Positions 22,111 through 32,954 of a stretch of DNA of 64,000 bases are shown one piece after another. The notes beneath the pieces are model-generated. The model was given only the letters and a program-made list of their open reading frames with translations. It was not told where the DNA came from and did no database searches. Made by a program: the position numbers and the translations under genes. The stretch comes from Saposhnikovia divaricata (lineage: Eukaryota; Streptophyta; Magnoliopsida; Apiales; Apiaceae): contig CM071600.1 of NCBI GenBank assembly GCA_036435485.1, positions 118,288,046 through 118,352,045 on the forward strand, given 5' to 3'. Positions within the stretch are counted from its first letter, which is position 1, and each line of letters starts with the position of its first letter.

Positions 22111-23408
22111 ATGGGTCTTATTTTGATGCAATAGCACCCCAAAAACGAACATTATATTTGCATTTTGTTTTAAAACAATAAAACACACTTGGTCTACTCG
22201 AAGCAGCTTTTGTAATTCCATACAGTTGTTCTGCAACAAAAACACATTATGTAAATGCTTTAAACTGGAATCACATGTATACACCTATTGATTAAAAAAA
22301 TCTGAAAATGTTATATTTTAAGACCTGATAAAACCTGGTTTTGACCTGATGAGACCTGGTTTTAACTTGCCAATACTCATAACGCCTCCATCAATAGCCA
22401 TACAACATAAACGAGAAGAACAAACACTTCTATTATTATACTAATCTTTAAACAGAATTCAAATGAAACGCCACTTAGTTAAAACTACCAGGTATGAATT
22501 GCAAAATAATAAAAAAAAACCTGTAATCTAAAATTTTGCAGAAACAAGAAGAAAAACTCCGCACAAATAGCAAAGAATGAGAGAAAAACTACTACATAAA
22601 AAACAAAAAAACTGCACCAAAACGTGCCAAATCTGCAAACTAAGAAAGGGAAAAAAATACGAAAAAACTGATATACAAAACAATATTACAATCATGCAAT
22701 CTAAAACCAAAAAAAAAAAAACAAAAACAAAACAAACATACAACCTGTTAAAAAAGTACTACTATAAAAAATGACCTCATTATGCAGAAAAAAAATCCAG
22801 AAAAAACAACCAAAAAATTCTGCAGTTCATTTAAAAATACCAGCACTTATGTGACAGTGTTTGTGCAGAGACAATAAAGTAGAATTTCTATAAGAAAAAA
22901 CAAAAAAGAACCAGAAAATTACAGGAAAAGTCTATATTTAACTGCATAAAAGTACCTACAGAATCAACCCCAATTGCTAACCAACTGCTAAAGCTAATGA
23001 AACAATGAATACCACTTTATGACATCAAGCTTTTGAAGAAAGAAAAAAAATATAAATTTTAGGAGATTTTCGTCAATATGCAAAAGTGACTTCAAACTTC
23101 AGCTTTTATCTGACCAGAGACTACAACATTATGCAAAATTAGACATCTTAGTTTTCTTTGGAAATAATAAAAAAAAATTACAAAGTAGCAACAAATTGCT
23201 ACAAAACAAACCGAAGGGAAAACAATAAACATCAACAAAACATGACAATTCTGCAAAATAAAAAGGAAAGACAAGCAAATAGCCCACAACAAATCTTAAA
23301 ATCACCACCAATTATCTGCGAACAAACAATAATCCGCAACAAAACCAAACATTTAAAGAAAAAGCAACAAAAATGCAAAATCTGCAGAACCATTACAACA
23401 TATTACGC
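22111..23408. other. AT/A-rich host DNA left of element F
   Basis: No convincing gene. A 21-bp direct repeat (GACCTGATAAAACCTGGTTTT-like) occurs at 22323-22364. 22500-23400 is A-rich with many AAAACA runs. The last five bases, TACGC (23404-23408), are F's target duplication. Confidence 0.5.
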
Positions 23409-23798
23409 TGTTAGAGGCCCAACTTCTTACTGGGCTGGACCGAAGGCCCAGTCATGGAATGAGTACCGGTTTGGCGAAGGCCCATGTCATTCGGCCTCTT
23501 TATTTACAACGGTCCGTTCGGTTGTACATCCCTGGGAACGTGGGAACGTGGAACACGTTCACCACTCACCTTACTCTCCGATAACTGCCAACATCGAGGA
23601 TAAAGAGGTTAACAAAGGTTTGGGTTCATTCATTCAATTACTGACACACAACACAAACACTCTGCGTTTACCTTTACTCATAAAAGAACCAGTTAACTTA
23701 TTCTCACACCGGAGGTGAATCGGGGGGCCACACCCTCGCATTCTTCTTCAATTGCAGGTCCGACCGAACGAATACACCGACGGAAATTGGTTGCAACA
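23409..23798 (+). repeat. Element F 5' LTR (390 bp)
   Basis: Begins TGTTAGAGGCCC and ends GGTTGCAACA. Contains GACCGAAGG and CCGACCGAAC, words that recur through the whole element. Confidence 0.95.
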
Positions 23799-23800
23799 TT

Positions 23801-23815
23801 TGGCGCCGTCTGTGG
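23801..23815 (+). other. Element F primer-binding site
   Basis: TGGCGCCGTCTGTGG two bases after the LTR, the form common in plant Tat elements. I cannot assign the tRNA with certainty. Confidence 0.75.
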
Positions 23816-23855
23816 GAACACAGAGTTACGTTTGTGTTGGATTATATTGTTAGTA

Positions 23856-26480
23856 ATGGCGAATGAAACCGAAATACCAACGGCTGACGATGGCACTATG
23901 GCTGTAAATACTCGCACCACTCCTCCCATCACCCCAAGACATTTGATTTTCGACGAAGAGGGGGACGTACCGTCTCCCGAAGAGCAACGGGAAATTCTGA
24001 TGAAGTGGCGAGAAGAACAAAAAGCCAAGGGGAAACGGAAAGAGATAGATAAAGAGAAAAGCAGCAGGGAGGCCGAACGTCTGGCCAAAAAAAGGGAGGC
24101 CGACCGTTTGAGGCTAGAAGCCCTAAAGCTCCAAAGGGAGGAGATCGAGTTACAGGAAAAGGTACTCCGTGAGGCTCTAGAAGCCGAAGATCCGGAGTTG
24201 GACGACCGAAGAGACAAAAGACCAAGAACCAGAATTGATGAAGATGAGTCAGGGGACTCTGAATCAAACTCGAGGAGAACCCGGTCAAAGGTGGTTTATT
24301 CCTCCGATTCGGAAGAGGAGGGTCCACATACGGACGATCGCATCCGGAGAATTGAGAAGGCCATGTTTGGAGAGAGAAAGGTCAGCCACGAGCCAGTGGT
24401 GACCGAAGACGTCGAACACTTTCGACCGCCTCCCGGAAGGCAGTTCCCGAAGATGAATGAATTTAACGGAAAGGGTGACCCCGAAGATCATTGTGAGAAA
24501 TATGAATCGCTCATGACTGGGATGGGGCACTGCGATGTTATGCTATGTAAGATGTTCAAGACCTACCTGAAGGGGAATGCATCCATGTGGTACAGGTCGC
24601 TGAGACCTAGGTCGATAGGCTCGTATGAGCAAGTGAAGAAAAAATTCTTGAGGCACTACTCACATTTGTGCCGAAGAGAGAAGGATACTGAAGCACTGAT
24701 CCACTGCAGGCAGGGGCCGAACGAAGATTTGGGTGATTACTTAGCAAGGTTCAAAGAAGAAGCTGGTATGGTCACCAACTTGGACAAAGTCAAGGCGGCT
24801 GGATTCCTCGCAGCAGGCCTCGACCCTGTCAAAGGTAAGAAGCTTCGGTCCTCTCTTTATGATATGCCTCCCAAATCTTTAAATGATATATATGTGAGAG
24901 GAGAGGCCATTAGAAGAAAATTGGAATCAATTGGGGGGTACAAGGAGAAGAAAAATGATAGGTATGACAGGAGGGATGACCGAAGGGATGACAGAGGAGA
25001 CGACCGAAGGGGTCGAGGAGATATCAAGAGCAGGATGAATGATACAAGGCCCGACAAAGGGGTCGAACAAAGAAGAGATAGAGATAGCACTGTGTTCACA
25101 CCGTTAAACACACCTATCTCGAAGATTCTCCATGAGATAAAGGGTAAACCTGGGTTTGTCAGACCACCCAAGTTGAAGACCCCTGAGAACAGAAGAAGCG
25201 ACAGCAAGTATTGTGACTACCATCGGGACAAAGGTCACAACACCGAAGAGTGCTATCATTTGAAGAAGTTAATTGAAAGAATGATCAAATATGGGGAACT
25301 GACTCAATTTGTGGGCGACTTGAGGGACAAACTCGAGTCCAAGGAGAAAAGGAAGGAAGCTGAGAGTTCGGAGAAGTACCGAGGGGAGGTCAGAACAATT
25401 TCCGGAGGAACAGTGCTTTATCGGGACAGTAAGACAGCAAGGAAAAAGTACGCCAGACAGATCTACAACCTGTACCAGTCAAGTTCAGCTAAGCAACCAT
25501 TGCCTATCTCCTTCACAGAAGATGACTACGAGGACGTGATATGGCCGCACGAAGACCCACTTGTTATAAACCCAGTAATCGGGGAAAACAAGATATGGAG
25601 AGTGCTGGTGGACGAAGGGAGCTCAGTCAACATTCTATATCACCGGACATATTGCAAGATGAATTTGGGAGGTGAACAGTTGGAGCCATGCCACGAGGCA
25701 CCCTTGTATGGTTTCGGTAATCAGCCTGTACCGATAGAAGGGACCATCACTTTGTCTGTCATGATGGGAAAAGCGCCATACATTGTGGTGAAGGAAGCAA
25801 AGTTCTATGTCGTCCGGGTCGATAGTCCGTACAACGGAATTTTGGGAAGGCCAGCCTTATCTTTGTTCCAGGCCGTGTCCTCTGTCCCTCATCTGAAGTT
25901 GAAGTTCCCAACAAAACATGGAGTTGGAGAAATGAGAGGCGATCAGAAAGCCGCCAGAATAATCATGTTGGAGGATTTGGAAAAAGACAAAGACATTGAG
26001 ATGACCGAAGCCGGAAAGAGGAAAAGAAATGAGACCGAAGCTGGGGGCAGCCACCAACTGCTGAACATTGAGTTGGAAAAGTTTGGGGCCGACCTGTCAA
26101 GCCCGATTGCTGAGCCGGCTGCAGAGACCGAAGAGGTAGAACTATACGTGGGTCAGTCGGGAAAGATGATCCAAATTGGAAAGAACATGGAGCCGAAATT
26201 AAAAGAGAAAGTCATCAAGGTCATTAGGGAATTCCACGACGTATTCGCATGGAATCCCGAAGATATGCCAGGTTTGGACCCTGCGGTTGCCAAACACTGT
26301 TTAAATGTAGCTCCCGAAGCCAAGCCCGTAATACAAAAGAAGAGGAATTTCGCCATGGAAAGGCAGAAAGTAATCCAAGTTGAAGTCGAAAAATTGCTGG
26401 AAGCAAAGTTCATTGAAGAGATAGACTATCCCGATTGGTTGGCAAACGTAGTGGTGGTGAAGAAATCTAATGGCAAGTGA
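23856..26480 (+). CDS. gag-pro: Element F gag-protease and start of RT (ends at a premature TGA)
   Basis: ATG at 23856 opens MANETEIPTADDGTM; the longer frame from 23715 starts inside the LTR. The first 200 residues are charged, with a coiled coil of Lys/Arg/Glu. The gag domain runs from RQFPKMNEFNGKGDPEDHCE to FLAAGLDPVKGKK. An Arg/Asp-rich repeat (YDRRDDRRDDRGDDRRGRG) comes before the knuckle CDYHRDKGHNTEEC. The protease motif is VLVDEGSSVNILY, a Tat-type variant of D-T/S-G. RT begins at VIQKKRNFAMERQ. The frame stops at TGA 26478-26480 between KKSNGK and RMCVDYTDLN, where the family has Trp. Confidence 0.92.
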   Translation: MANETEIPTADDGTMAVNTRTTPPITPRHLIFDEEGDVPSPEEQREILMKWREEQKAKGKRKEIDKEKSSREAERLAKKREADRLRLEALKLQREEIELQEKVLREALEAEDPELDDRRDKRPRTRIDEDESGDSESNSRRTRSKVVYSSDSEEEGPHTDDRIRRIEKAMFGERKVSHEPVVTEDVEHFRPPPGRQFPKMNEFNGKGDPEDHCEKYESLMTGMGHCDVMLCKMFKTYLKGNASMWYRSLRPRSIGSYEQVKKKFLRHYSHLCRREKDTEALIHCRQGPNEDLGDYLARFKEEAGMVTNLDKVKAAGFLAAGLDPVKGKKLRSSLYDMPPKSLNDIYVRGEAIRRKLESIGGYKEKKNDRYDRRDDRRDDRGDDRRGRGDIKSRMNDTRPDKGVEQRRDRDSTVFTPLNTPISKILHEIKGKPGFVRPPKLKTPENRRSDSKYCDYHRDKGHNTEECYHLKKLIERMIKYGELTQFVGDLRDKLESKEKRKEAESSEKYRGEVRTISGGTVLYRDSKTARKKYARQIYNLYQSSSAKQPLPISFTEDDYEDVIWPHEDPLVINPVIGENKIWRVLVDEGSSVNILYHRTYCKMNLGGEQLEPCHEAPLYGFGNQPVPIEGTITLSVMMGKAPYIVVKEAKFYVVRVDSPYNGILGRPALSLFQAVSSVPHLKLKFPTKHGVGEMRGDQKAARIIMLEDLEKDKDIEMTEAGKRKRNETEAGGSHQLLNIELEKFGADLSSPIAEPAAETEEVELYVGQSGKMIQIGKNMEPKLKEKVIKVIREFHDVFAWNPEDMPGLDPAVAKHCLNVAPEAKPVIQKKRNFAMERQKVIQVEVEKLLEAKFIEEIDYPDWLANVVVVKKSNGK

Positions 26481-29339
26481 AGGATGTGTGTCGACTACAC
26501 CGACCTGAATAAGCATTGCCCGAAAGACCACTATCCCTTGCCAAACATTGACCAACTGATAGATGCTACTTCGGGGCATCAAATACTCAGTTTCCTGGAT
26601 GCATTCTCAGGATACCACCAAATTGCCATGAATGCCGAGGACGTTCCCAAGACAGCATTCATCACACCGAACGGCACTTATGCCTACATCAAGATACCCT
26701 TCGGCTTGAAGAACGCCGGGGCAACATTCCAAAAGATGATCAACAAAGTGTTCAAAGCCCAGATCGGCCGGAACATGGAATGCTACGTGGACGATATGAT
26801 TGTTAAGTCCCTTTTCAGGGATCATGCCGAAGATCTGAGGGAATGTTTTGAAACGCTCAGAAGAAACAACATGAGGATCAATCCGAACAAATGTACGTTT
26901 GGAGTGAATAGTGGGAAATTTCTGGGATACATGGTTAGCGCCAGAGGAATTGAAGCCAATCCGGAGAAGATTAAAGCAGTCATTGATATGGAGGCACCGA
27001 AGACAATCAGGGACATTCAAAAGCTGACCGGACGGCTAGCAGCCCTGAGGAGGTTCATCTCCCGATCGGCCAAAAAGGCCTTACCATTCTTTGAAGTGCT
27101 TCGGGGGTCCAAGAATTTCGAGTGGGGGCCAAATTGCCAGAAAGCATTCGAGGATGTTAAAGAGTACTTAGTGAAAGCCCCACTCTTAATGAGACCCGAC
27201 TCGAAGGAGACATTGCAGCTTTACTTGGCTGTGAACGACCGAACACTTGGAGCCGTGTTGGTCAAAGAACATGAAGGAAACCAGCATCCGGTATTCTATG
27301 TCTCTCATATTCTCAAGGATGCAGAAACAAGATATCCGAATGCAGAGAAGTTCGCTTATGGACTGGTAGTGGCCGCAAGAAAGCTAAGGCACTATTTCCA
27401 GGGAAGGACAATCAAAGTTGTAACCGATCAGCCGTTAAAGAAAATATTGCAAAGGCCAGAGGCATCGGGCAGAGTGGTTGCTTGGGCGATCGAATTGGGG
27501 GAGCATGATTTGGAGTATACACCAAGGACTTCGATCAAAGCCCAAGCATTGGCGGATTTCATAGTAGAATGCTCTTTTTCGGGGCCGAATGACTTAGCTC
27601 CTGAAGAACAAATGATTCAGACACCGGGAAAATGGAAGTTGTTTGTCGATGGTTCGGTCGTCAAGGAAAAGTGCGGGGCAGGGCTAATTCTTACAAGCCC
27701 AGAAGGATTCGAGATTTGTCAAGCTATCAGGTTCACTTTCCCGTTGACGAACAACGAAGCCGAATATGAAGCACTTTTGGCCGGGCTAGATTTGGCAAGA
27801 AATTTGGAAGTTAAGAACATAAGGGCGTTCAGTGATTCAATGTTGGTGGTAAAACAGTTCTCAGGAGAGTATGGGCAAAAAGATCCCCGAACCAAGGCAT
27901 ACGCACTTAAGGTACGTGAACAATCTTTGCTGTTTGAAACTTTCGAGTTAACTCAAGTAGCTAGAGAAAACAACAGTCGGGCAGACGCCCTCTCGAGGTT
28001 AGCTTCGGCAGAAACCCAAAACCTAAGTGGGTCCATCTATCTGACTGAAGTAAAGACACCTTCGATAGACAAGAAGCAGTGCATGGAAATTCATCAAGGG
28101 GTCAATTGGATGACTCCCATCAGGGCCTTCTTGGAAAAAGGCATCCTACCACTTGACCGAAGGGAAGCACAGAAGGTTAAGTATCGGTCGGGAAATTACA
28201 CTCTGGTCGGGGGCCGTTTGTTCAGACGATCGGTAAGCCAGCCGCTACTCAGATGTTTAGACAAAGATGAACAACAGCTTGCTTTGGAGACGGTTCATGA
28301 AGGGATTTGCGGAGAACATTTGGCAGGACGATCCTTAGCCTTCAAGATCCTTAGGCAGGGATTCTTCTGGCCAAAAATGAAAGAAGACTCCACAGAGTAT
28401 GCAAAGAAATGCAAGCAATGCCAGATATTCAGCACAATCCCGAAGCAACCTCCCGAAGAGATGTCTTCAGTCCTTAGCCCGATCCCATTTGCTATGTGGG
28501 CGGTCGATATTGTGGGGATCCTACCCACCAGCACTAAGCAAGCGAAATACTGTATTGTGGCAATCGACTATATGACAAAGTGGATAGAAGCAAAACCCCT
28601 TTCGGCCATTACCGAAGAGGCCGCGAAGAAATTCATGCTGCAACAGGTGATCTTGAGGTTTGGCATACCTATGGTTTGTGTGTCCGATAACGGTACTCAA
28701 TTCATTGGGAGCAAGTTCAGAAAATTCCTGGCTCAATTCGGGATAAAACAGAAGTTCAGTTCGGTAGGGCATCCCCAGGGAAACGGGGCGATCGAGGCGG
28801 CCAACAAAATCATTTTTGATGGAATCAAGAAAAGGCTAGGGGAAGCTAAGGGACTTTGGGCTGAAGAACTACCATGGGTCCTATGGGCTTACCGAACCAC
28901 TACAAGATCTTCAACCGGGGAAACACCTTTCAAACTGGCCTTCGGAACTGATGCCCTTCTACCTGTCGAAGTTGGTTTAGAGTCGTACCGAACAGAAACG
29001 TTTAACGTGGAGACAAATGAGTTCGGACTTCGAGCAAATGTGGACTTACTAGAAGAAGAAAGAGAGGCTGCCCACCAAAGAAACTTAAGGTACCAACTGC
29101 AGGCAGCCCAGTACTATGATTCGGGGGTGAAGAAGAGATCTTTTCGAGCCGGGGACTTAGTGCTTCGGGAGTTAGCCACCTCCATGCCAGCAAAAAAAGG
29201 CAAGCTTATGCCCAACTGGGAAGGTCCATATGTGGTGATTGAAGTGGTCCGATCAGGCACCTACAAATTGGCTCATCTGGACGGCAGCCCAATCAAAAAC
29301 ACCTGGCACGCCGCTCGCCTTCGTCATTTCTACCAGTAA
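26481..29339 (+). CDS. pol: Element F reverse transcriptase, dual RNase H and integrase
   Basis: Open for 951 residues from 26484, in phase with the previous frame. RT: FLDAFSGYHQIAM, GLKNAGATFQ and catalytic YVDDMIVKS (about residues 101-109). The first RNase H is gypsy-type (LYLAVNDRTLGAVL ... VTDQPLKKILQ). The second is archaeal-type (LFVDGSVVKEKCGAGLIL, NNEAEYEALLAGL, SDSMLVVKQ, SRADALSRLAS). Integrase has the HHCC zinc finger (HEGICGEH ... CKQCQIF), then AVDIVGILP, VSDNGTQFIGSKF and GNGAIEAANK. It ends at HAARLRHFYQ. All catalytic motifs look intact, so only the upstream TGA prevents a full polyprotein. Confidence 0.95.
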   Translation, partial: RMCVDYTDLNKHCPKDHYPLPNIDQLIDATSGHQILSFLDAFSGYHQIAMNAEDVPKTAFITPNGTYAYIKIPFGLKNAGATFQKMINKVFKAQIGRNMECYVDDMIVKSLFRDHAEDLRECFETLRRNNMRINPNKCTFGVNSGKFLGYMVSARGIEANPEKIKAVIDMEAPKTIRDIQKLTGRLAALRRFISRSAKKALPFFEVLRGSKNFEWGPNCQKAFEDVKEYLVKAPLLMRPDSKETLQLYLAVNDRTLGAVLVKEHEGNQHPVFYVSHILKDAETRYPNAEKFAYGLVVAARKLRHYFQGRTIKVVTDQPLKKILQRPEASGRVVAWAIELGEHDLEYTPRTSIKAQALADFIVECSFSGPNDLAPEEQMIQTPGKWKLFVDGSVVKEKCGAGLILTSPEGFEICQAIRFTFPLTNNEAEYEALLAGLDLARNLEVKNIRAFSDSMLVVKQFSGEYGQKDPRTKAYALKVREQSLLFETFELTQVARENNSRADALSRLASAETQNLSGSIYLTEVKTPSIDKKQCMEIHQGVNWMTPIRAFLEKGILPLDRREAQKVKYRSGNYTLVGGRLFRRSVSQPLLRCLDKDEQQLALETVHEGICGEHLAGRSLAFKILRQGFFWPKMKEDSTEYAKKCKQCQIFSTIPKQPPEEMSSVLSPIPFAMWAVDIVGILPTSTKQAKYCIVAIDYMTKWIEAKPLSAITEEAAKKFMLQQVILRFGIPMVCVSDNGTQFIGSKFRKFLAQFGIKQKFSSVGHPQGNGAIEAANKIIFDGIKKRLGEAKGLWAEELPWVLWAYRTTTRSSTGETPFKLAFGTDALLPVEVGLESYRTETFNVETNEFGLRANVDLLEEEREAAHQRNLRYQLQAAQYYDSGVKKRSFRAGDLVLRELATSMPAKKGKLMPNWEGPYVVIEVVRSGTYKLAHLDGSPIKNTWHAARLRHFYQ

Positions 29340-30205
29340 GCATACTGGTCCAACTTTTACTGCTTTTTACTTCAGTATTTTGTCTTATGCAACTTTATTC
29401 TGAATTCCATAAGCTAGCATCAATCTGTAATCAAATCTATGTAAGAGTTGCATGGTTAATGAAAAGATTGTTTTGCTCCATTTTTTATCCGTTATTGTTA
29501 AGCTAAGTACATTTATAGCCAAAAAGCTAAGTACGCAATATTAAGCTTAATAGACCCATGTTTGGGGCCGACCGTATAAAACATGCGCCCCTTAACTTAT
29601 TGGTAGTGTTCAAGTACATTGTGTTTTAAGCTACAAATACTTGACGAATCCAAATTTGGGGCCGACCGAATAAAATTTGGCCCCTTACAAAATTGCTTTA
29701 GTATTCAAGTTGCTTTGCCATTTATTAAGGCCGGGAGGAAATATTTTTCAACCGACCGAACGAGACCTTAATCATTTACAAAACCCCTTAAATACTCGGG
29801 GGCAGCTAGGTTACGACCAAAGATGCACAAAAAGGCAAGAATTATGCTAAGGCAAAAATGGCCGAAGATGCATAAAAATAAAATAAATATGCTAAGGCAA
29901 AAATGGCCGAAGATGCATAAAAATAAAATAGATATGCTAAGGCAAAATGAAGCCGAAGAGGCATAAAAAAAAAAGAAGAAGAATCATGCCAAGGCAAATC
30001 AAAGCCAAAGACGCATGAACAGAAACAGAAGCCAAATTAAGGCCGAAGCCGAAGACGCATACAAAAGAATATTATGCAAAGGCAGACTTATATAAAACAA
30101 GCCCGAAGGCAAAGTAAAATATTACAAGCCCGAAGGCACGAATAGTGAGCCCGAAGGCAAAGTTAAATATTACAAGTTCGAAAATATTAAAAAGCTACGA
30201 AAATA
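29340..30205. repeat. Element F post-pol region with a 45-bp tandem repeat and GGGGCCGACC repeats
   Basis: Between the convergent ends of pol and the antisense gene. Three copies of a 45-bp unit starting ATGCTAAGGCAAAA lie at 29844, 29889 and 29934, then degenerate GCCCGAAGGCAAAG units continue to about 30180. Upstream, GGGGCCGACCG(T/A)(A)TAAAA ... GGCCCCTTA occurs at about 29572 and 29657; each could fold as GGGGCC/GGCCCC. No coding frame. Confidence 0.7.
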
Positions 30206-30760
30206 TTACAAGGCTTCATCAGCTGGAGGTTCGTCGGAGAGAGACTCATCTTCGCCCGAAGAAACCTCTAAGGGTTGATCAGACCCCTCCCGACCAACCG
30301 GATCCGTCATCCCGAGCGAAGGATCTACCAGCTGAGTATGATCGAAGCCCAAAGAATGTGCCTTCAGCACGGCGCCGTCATACCCCAGTTGGTAGCATCT
30401 TTCTTCGGTCAGCTCCAGGGTCTTCTGCAGCTTCCGAACTTTTTTCCTTGAAAGCTTGAGCTGCTTGTTTCTCCACTCGACCCTAGCCCTCAAGGCGTCC
30501 ATCCCCTGCAACTTTGCCTTCAAGGCATCATTCTCGGCCTTCAAGGAGTTAGATTGGCCGGTGACCCTCTCCAAGTCAGAAGTTGCATTCCGGAGGTCCT
30601 CTTCAGCCTTGACTGCCCGAACTTCAGTCTGGTTGGCTGCCTCCAGCTTTCTCTGTATACCCTCCATCCGTTCAGTCACTACGGCCGACCAAGAGACCCC
30701 CTGGAAACAAACAAGGGAAAAGAATTAAACACTGAATACAAGTGAAAGAAATAACACCGA

Positions 30761-30791
<31 letters not shown>

Positions 30792-32037
30792 TACCATGGA
30801 GAGCAGAGCCAGCATTTCAGTACAAGCCTCAAGGTCGTTCGCCTTAGCAAACGTGGGCCTGTCGGCTGGCAGAATGAGACCCCGGCAAAGATCGGGACCT
30901 ACTACGGTAGACAGCTGGGGGGCAGGGACAATGATTTGATCCGTCTCAATGACTCCCCAGGGAGGATGGTATACTTTCAGTCCGGCATCTCCCGACCGAC
31001 CCCTTTTTCGAGAATCGGTTGAAAGGGCCTGGACGATACCATCCCCCTGATCTCGCGGAGGAGAAACCACTGGAGTTTCGCTTCTCCCACCGGTGTCGGG
31101 AACAGATTCCAGCTCCTTGCCAGCCGATTGAGCGGCAGCATCAGCTTCGGCTGTAGCAGCTATCGAGAGTTGAGCTGCCTTCTTGCGTTTGCGCTCAATA
31201 ATATGACCAAGAGAAGACACTGCACAAAAACAAGAGTGTCAAACATTGGCAACAAGAAATAAAAATACAGTAAAGGAAACACTCGGATGGAAAGGAGTAA
31301 GGATAAATGTTACCACTACCCCAGAGGGCGACCAACCAGGCGTTATCCCGGCTGTCCGATAGGGGAACCCTACCCATATCAAGTTCACAAAGAAGACGAT
31401 AATCGTGTTTGTCCGCCTCCAACATCTCGGGATACTGCAACCTCGATGGGTCCAGATCCTGCCAGCGGCCGTACTTCTCCATTTTCGGGCCCGAGATGAA
31501 AACCCACTTCTCATGGGCCCCCCTATTGTTGGAGTTCGTTTGAGCCCAATCGGCCCTGCCGGTCCGACGAGCGATAGTGTAGAAGCCGTTGCTTTTGGAA
31601 TTCCTCCGAAGCTCATAATGATGCCAGAACAGGGTTGTCCTCGGAGTCATCTTTTTAGCTAAGCATCGGGCTTGGAAAGCGTTTATATGGAAAAAGCTGT
31701 TCGGATCCAGCTGTCCTATGGCGATCCCAACTTGCCTCAGCAATTTTTTCAGTATTGGCAGCATCGGCAGCCGAAAGCCACATTTGAAGGCCATTTCGGA
31801 TATGCCGGTGGCCACACTTCCGCCGAAGAGAGGTGGAACCTCAGGGTTGTGCCAAATACGGTCTCTCTTCCTAGGAGTGAAGAAGTACCAGACATTCCTC
31901 TCTACTTGGTATTTGGAATGGAATTCTTCTATTTTTTCCTCAGTCAGGTGCGACCGAAAGTTCGCCGCAGGATACTCCCCGACATCACTAAACGGTGATA
32001 CCTCCGAAGGACCGGCACCTTCGGTTGACCGATCCAT
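30206..32037 (-). CDS. Element F antisense accessory gene (Tat aORF), three coding exons
   Basis: Exons 32037-31314, 31219-30795 and 30700-30206 join in phase at GT-AG introns to 547 codons with no stop. Exon 1 opens MDRSTEGAGPSEVSPFSDVG and has a globular domain (EEKIEEFHSKYQ, KKLLRQVGIAIGQLDPNSFF, LADKHDYRLL-like) of the kind annotated as plant transposon or gag-like protein in Grande and RIRE2. Exon 2 is basic then Pro-rich (IIERKRKKAAQL). Exon 3 is a coiled coil (LRNATSDLERVTGQSNSLKA) with an acidic tail. Antisense additional ORFs between pol and the 3' LTR are established for Tat elements; their function is unknown. Intron 2 holds an A/T run of about 29 (30760-30788). Confidence 0.75.
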
Positions 32038-32041
32038 GTCC

Positions 32042-32723
32042 CTGCATTCGGAAATGAAGAGACATTAGCTTTGTACTCGGACAAAGAAGACGAAAACAAA
32101 AAGGGAGAGGCCGAGTACAGTGAGCCAGGATCGGTCGGAGAATCCTAAAATCTAAGGTTTGGCAAATTACGGGTCTAAAAGTTATAAAAGATCGGGACAA
32201 ACCGAAGGGAGTTCTCAGGGTTTGGAAATCCCGAAGGACATCTCAACCCTGACAACTTCCAAGCAAATCTCAAGGTTCAAGTAAGGGGTTGTATCAGAGC
32301 AACACAACGGAAATTAAAAGGAAAAGACACGCGCATGTTCTACTCAAAACGACAAGAATAAACTGCACGGGTAACTTTACATATGTGTACATTTAGATAC
32401 ATACATGTGTGTGTGAATACGAAAAGCAGATATGAACACAAAAGCATGAAAGAAAGTAATTCAAGTGTGCGATGAATCGAAAAAAGAAGGGAAGTAATGA
32501 GAACTTACTGATTTGTTTGAGATCTCTGATAAGATCGAGTTCGTGGGGGTAGGCTTCTTGGACGTGAATGTCGACTGGAATCGGCGATTTGAAGGCCTCC
32601 GGTGATGAAACAACGCTCCCAATTGCTATTTGAGATCTCTCTGGAGGGAGTTTTTCCTTTGAATGTTAAAGAAATGATATGTGCGTAAAAGAAAGAAAGA
32701 AAGAAACTGTGGAGTTTAAATAG
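32042..32723 (-). promoter_or_regulatory. Promoter, 5' UTR and UTR intron of the F antisense gene
   Basis: Minus strand has CTATTTAAA at 32723-32715 (TATA-like), a 5' UTR of roughly 180 bases, then a GTAAGT donor at 32508 and an acceptor ending GCAG at 32042. The acceptor is four bases before the ATG of exon 1. The layout fits an autonomous Pol II gene inside the element, transcribed against pol. Sequence-based inference. Confidence 0.5.
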
Positions 32724-32954
32724 AAAAGATGTGACGTTTGGACAGAGCCGTTTCATATTCAACGGCGGGGATTGAAGCGCAAATCTCGAGGACAGACAGC
32801 TGTCAGCCATAAAGGGACACGGCTCCCTAGGAGGCGTCTCAGTCTTGTCCATCGCCATTCTTATCCGAAGGGAACGTACGAACACAGAATTCCGAAGATG
32901 GGCTTGGGCTTTAGCCTTCGTCCTGAGGATAACTCCGAACGAAGCCTAGGGACA

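Noticed and set aside
22528..23311. Phe/Leu-rich minus-strand and Lys-rich plus-strand frames
   Set aside because: Products of A-rich low-complexity DNA; no domain.
26478..26480. Programmed readthrough or selenocysteine at the TGA in element F
   Set aside because: Position is inside the RT fold at a conserved Trp; plants lack selenocysteine insertion, and no readthrough context is seen.
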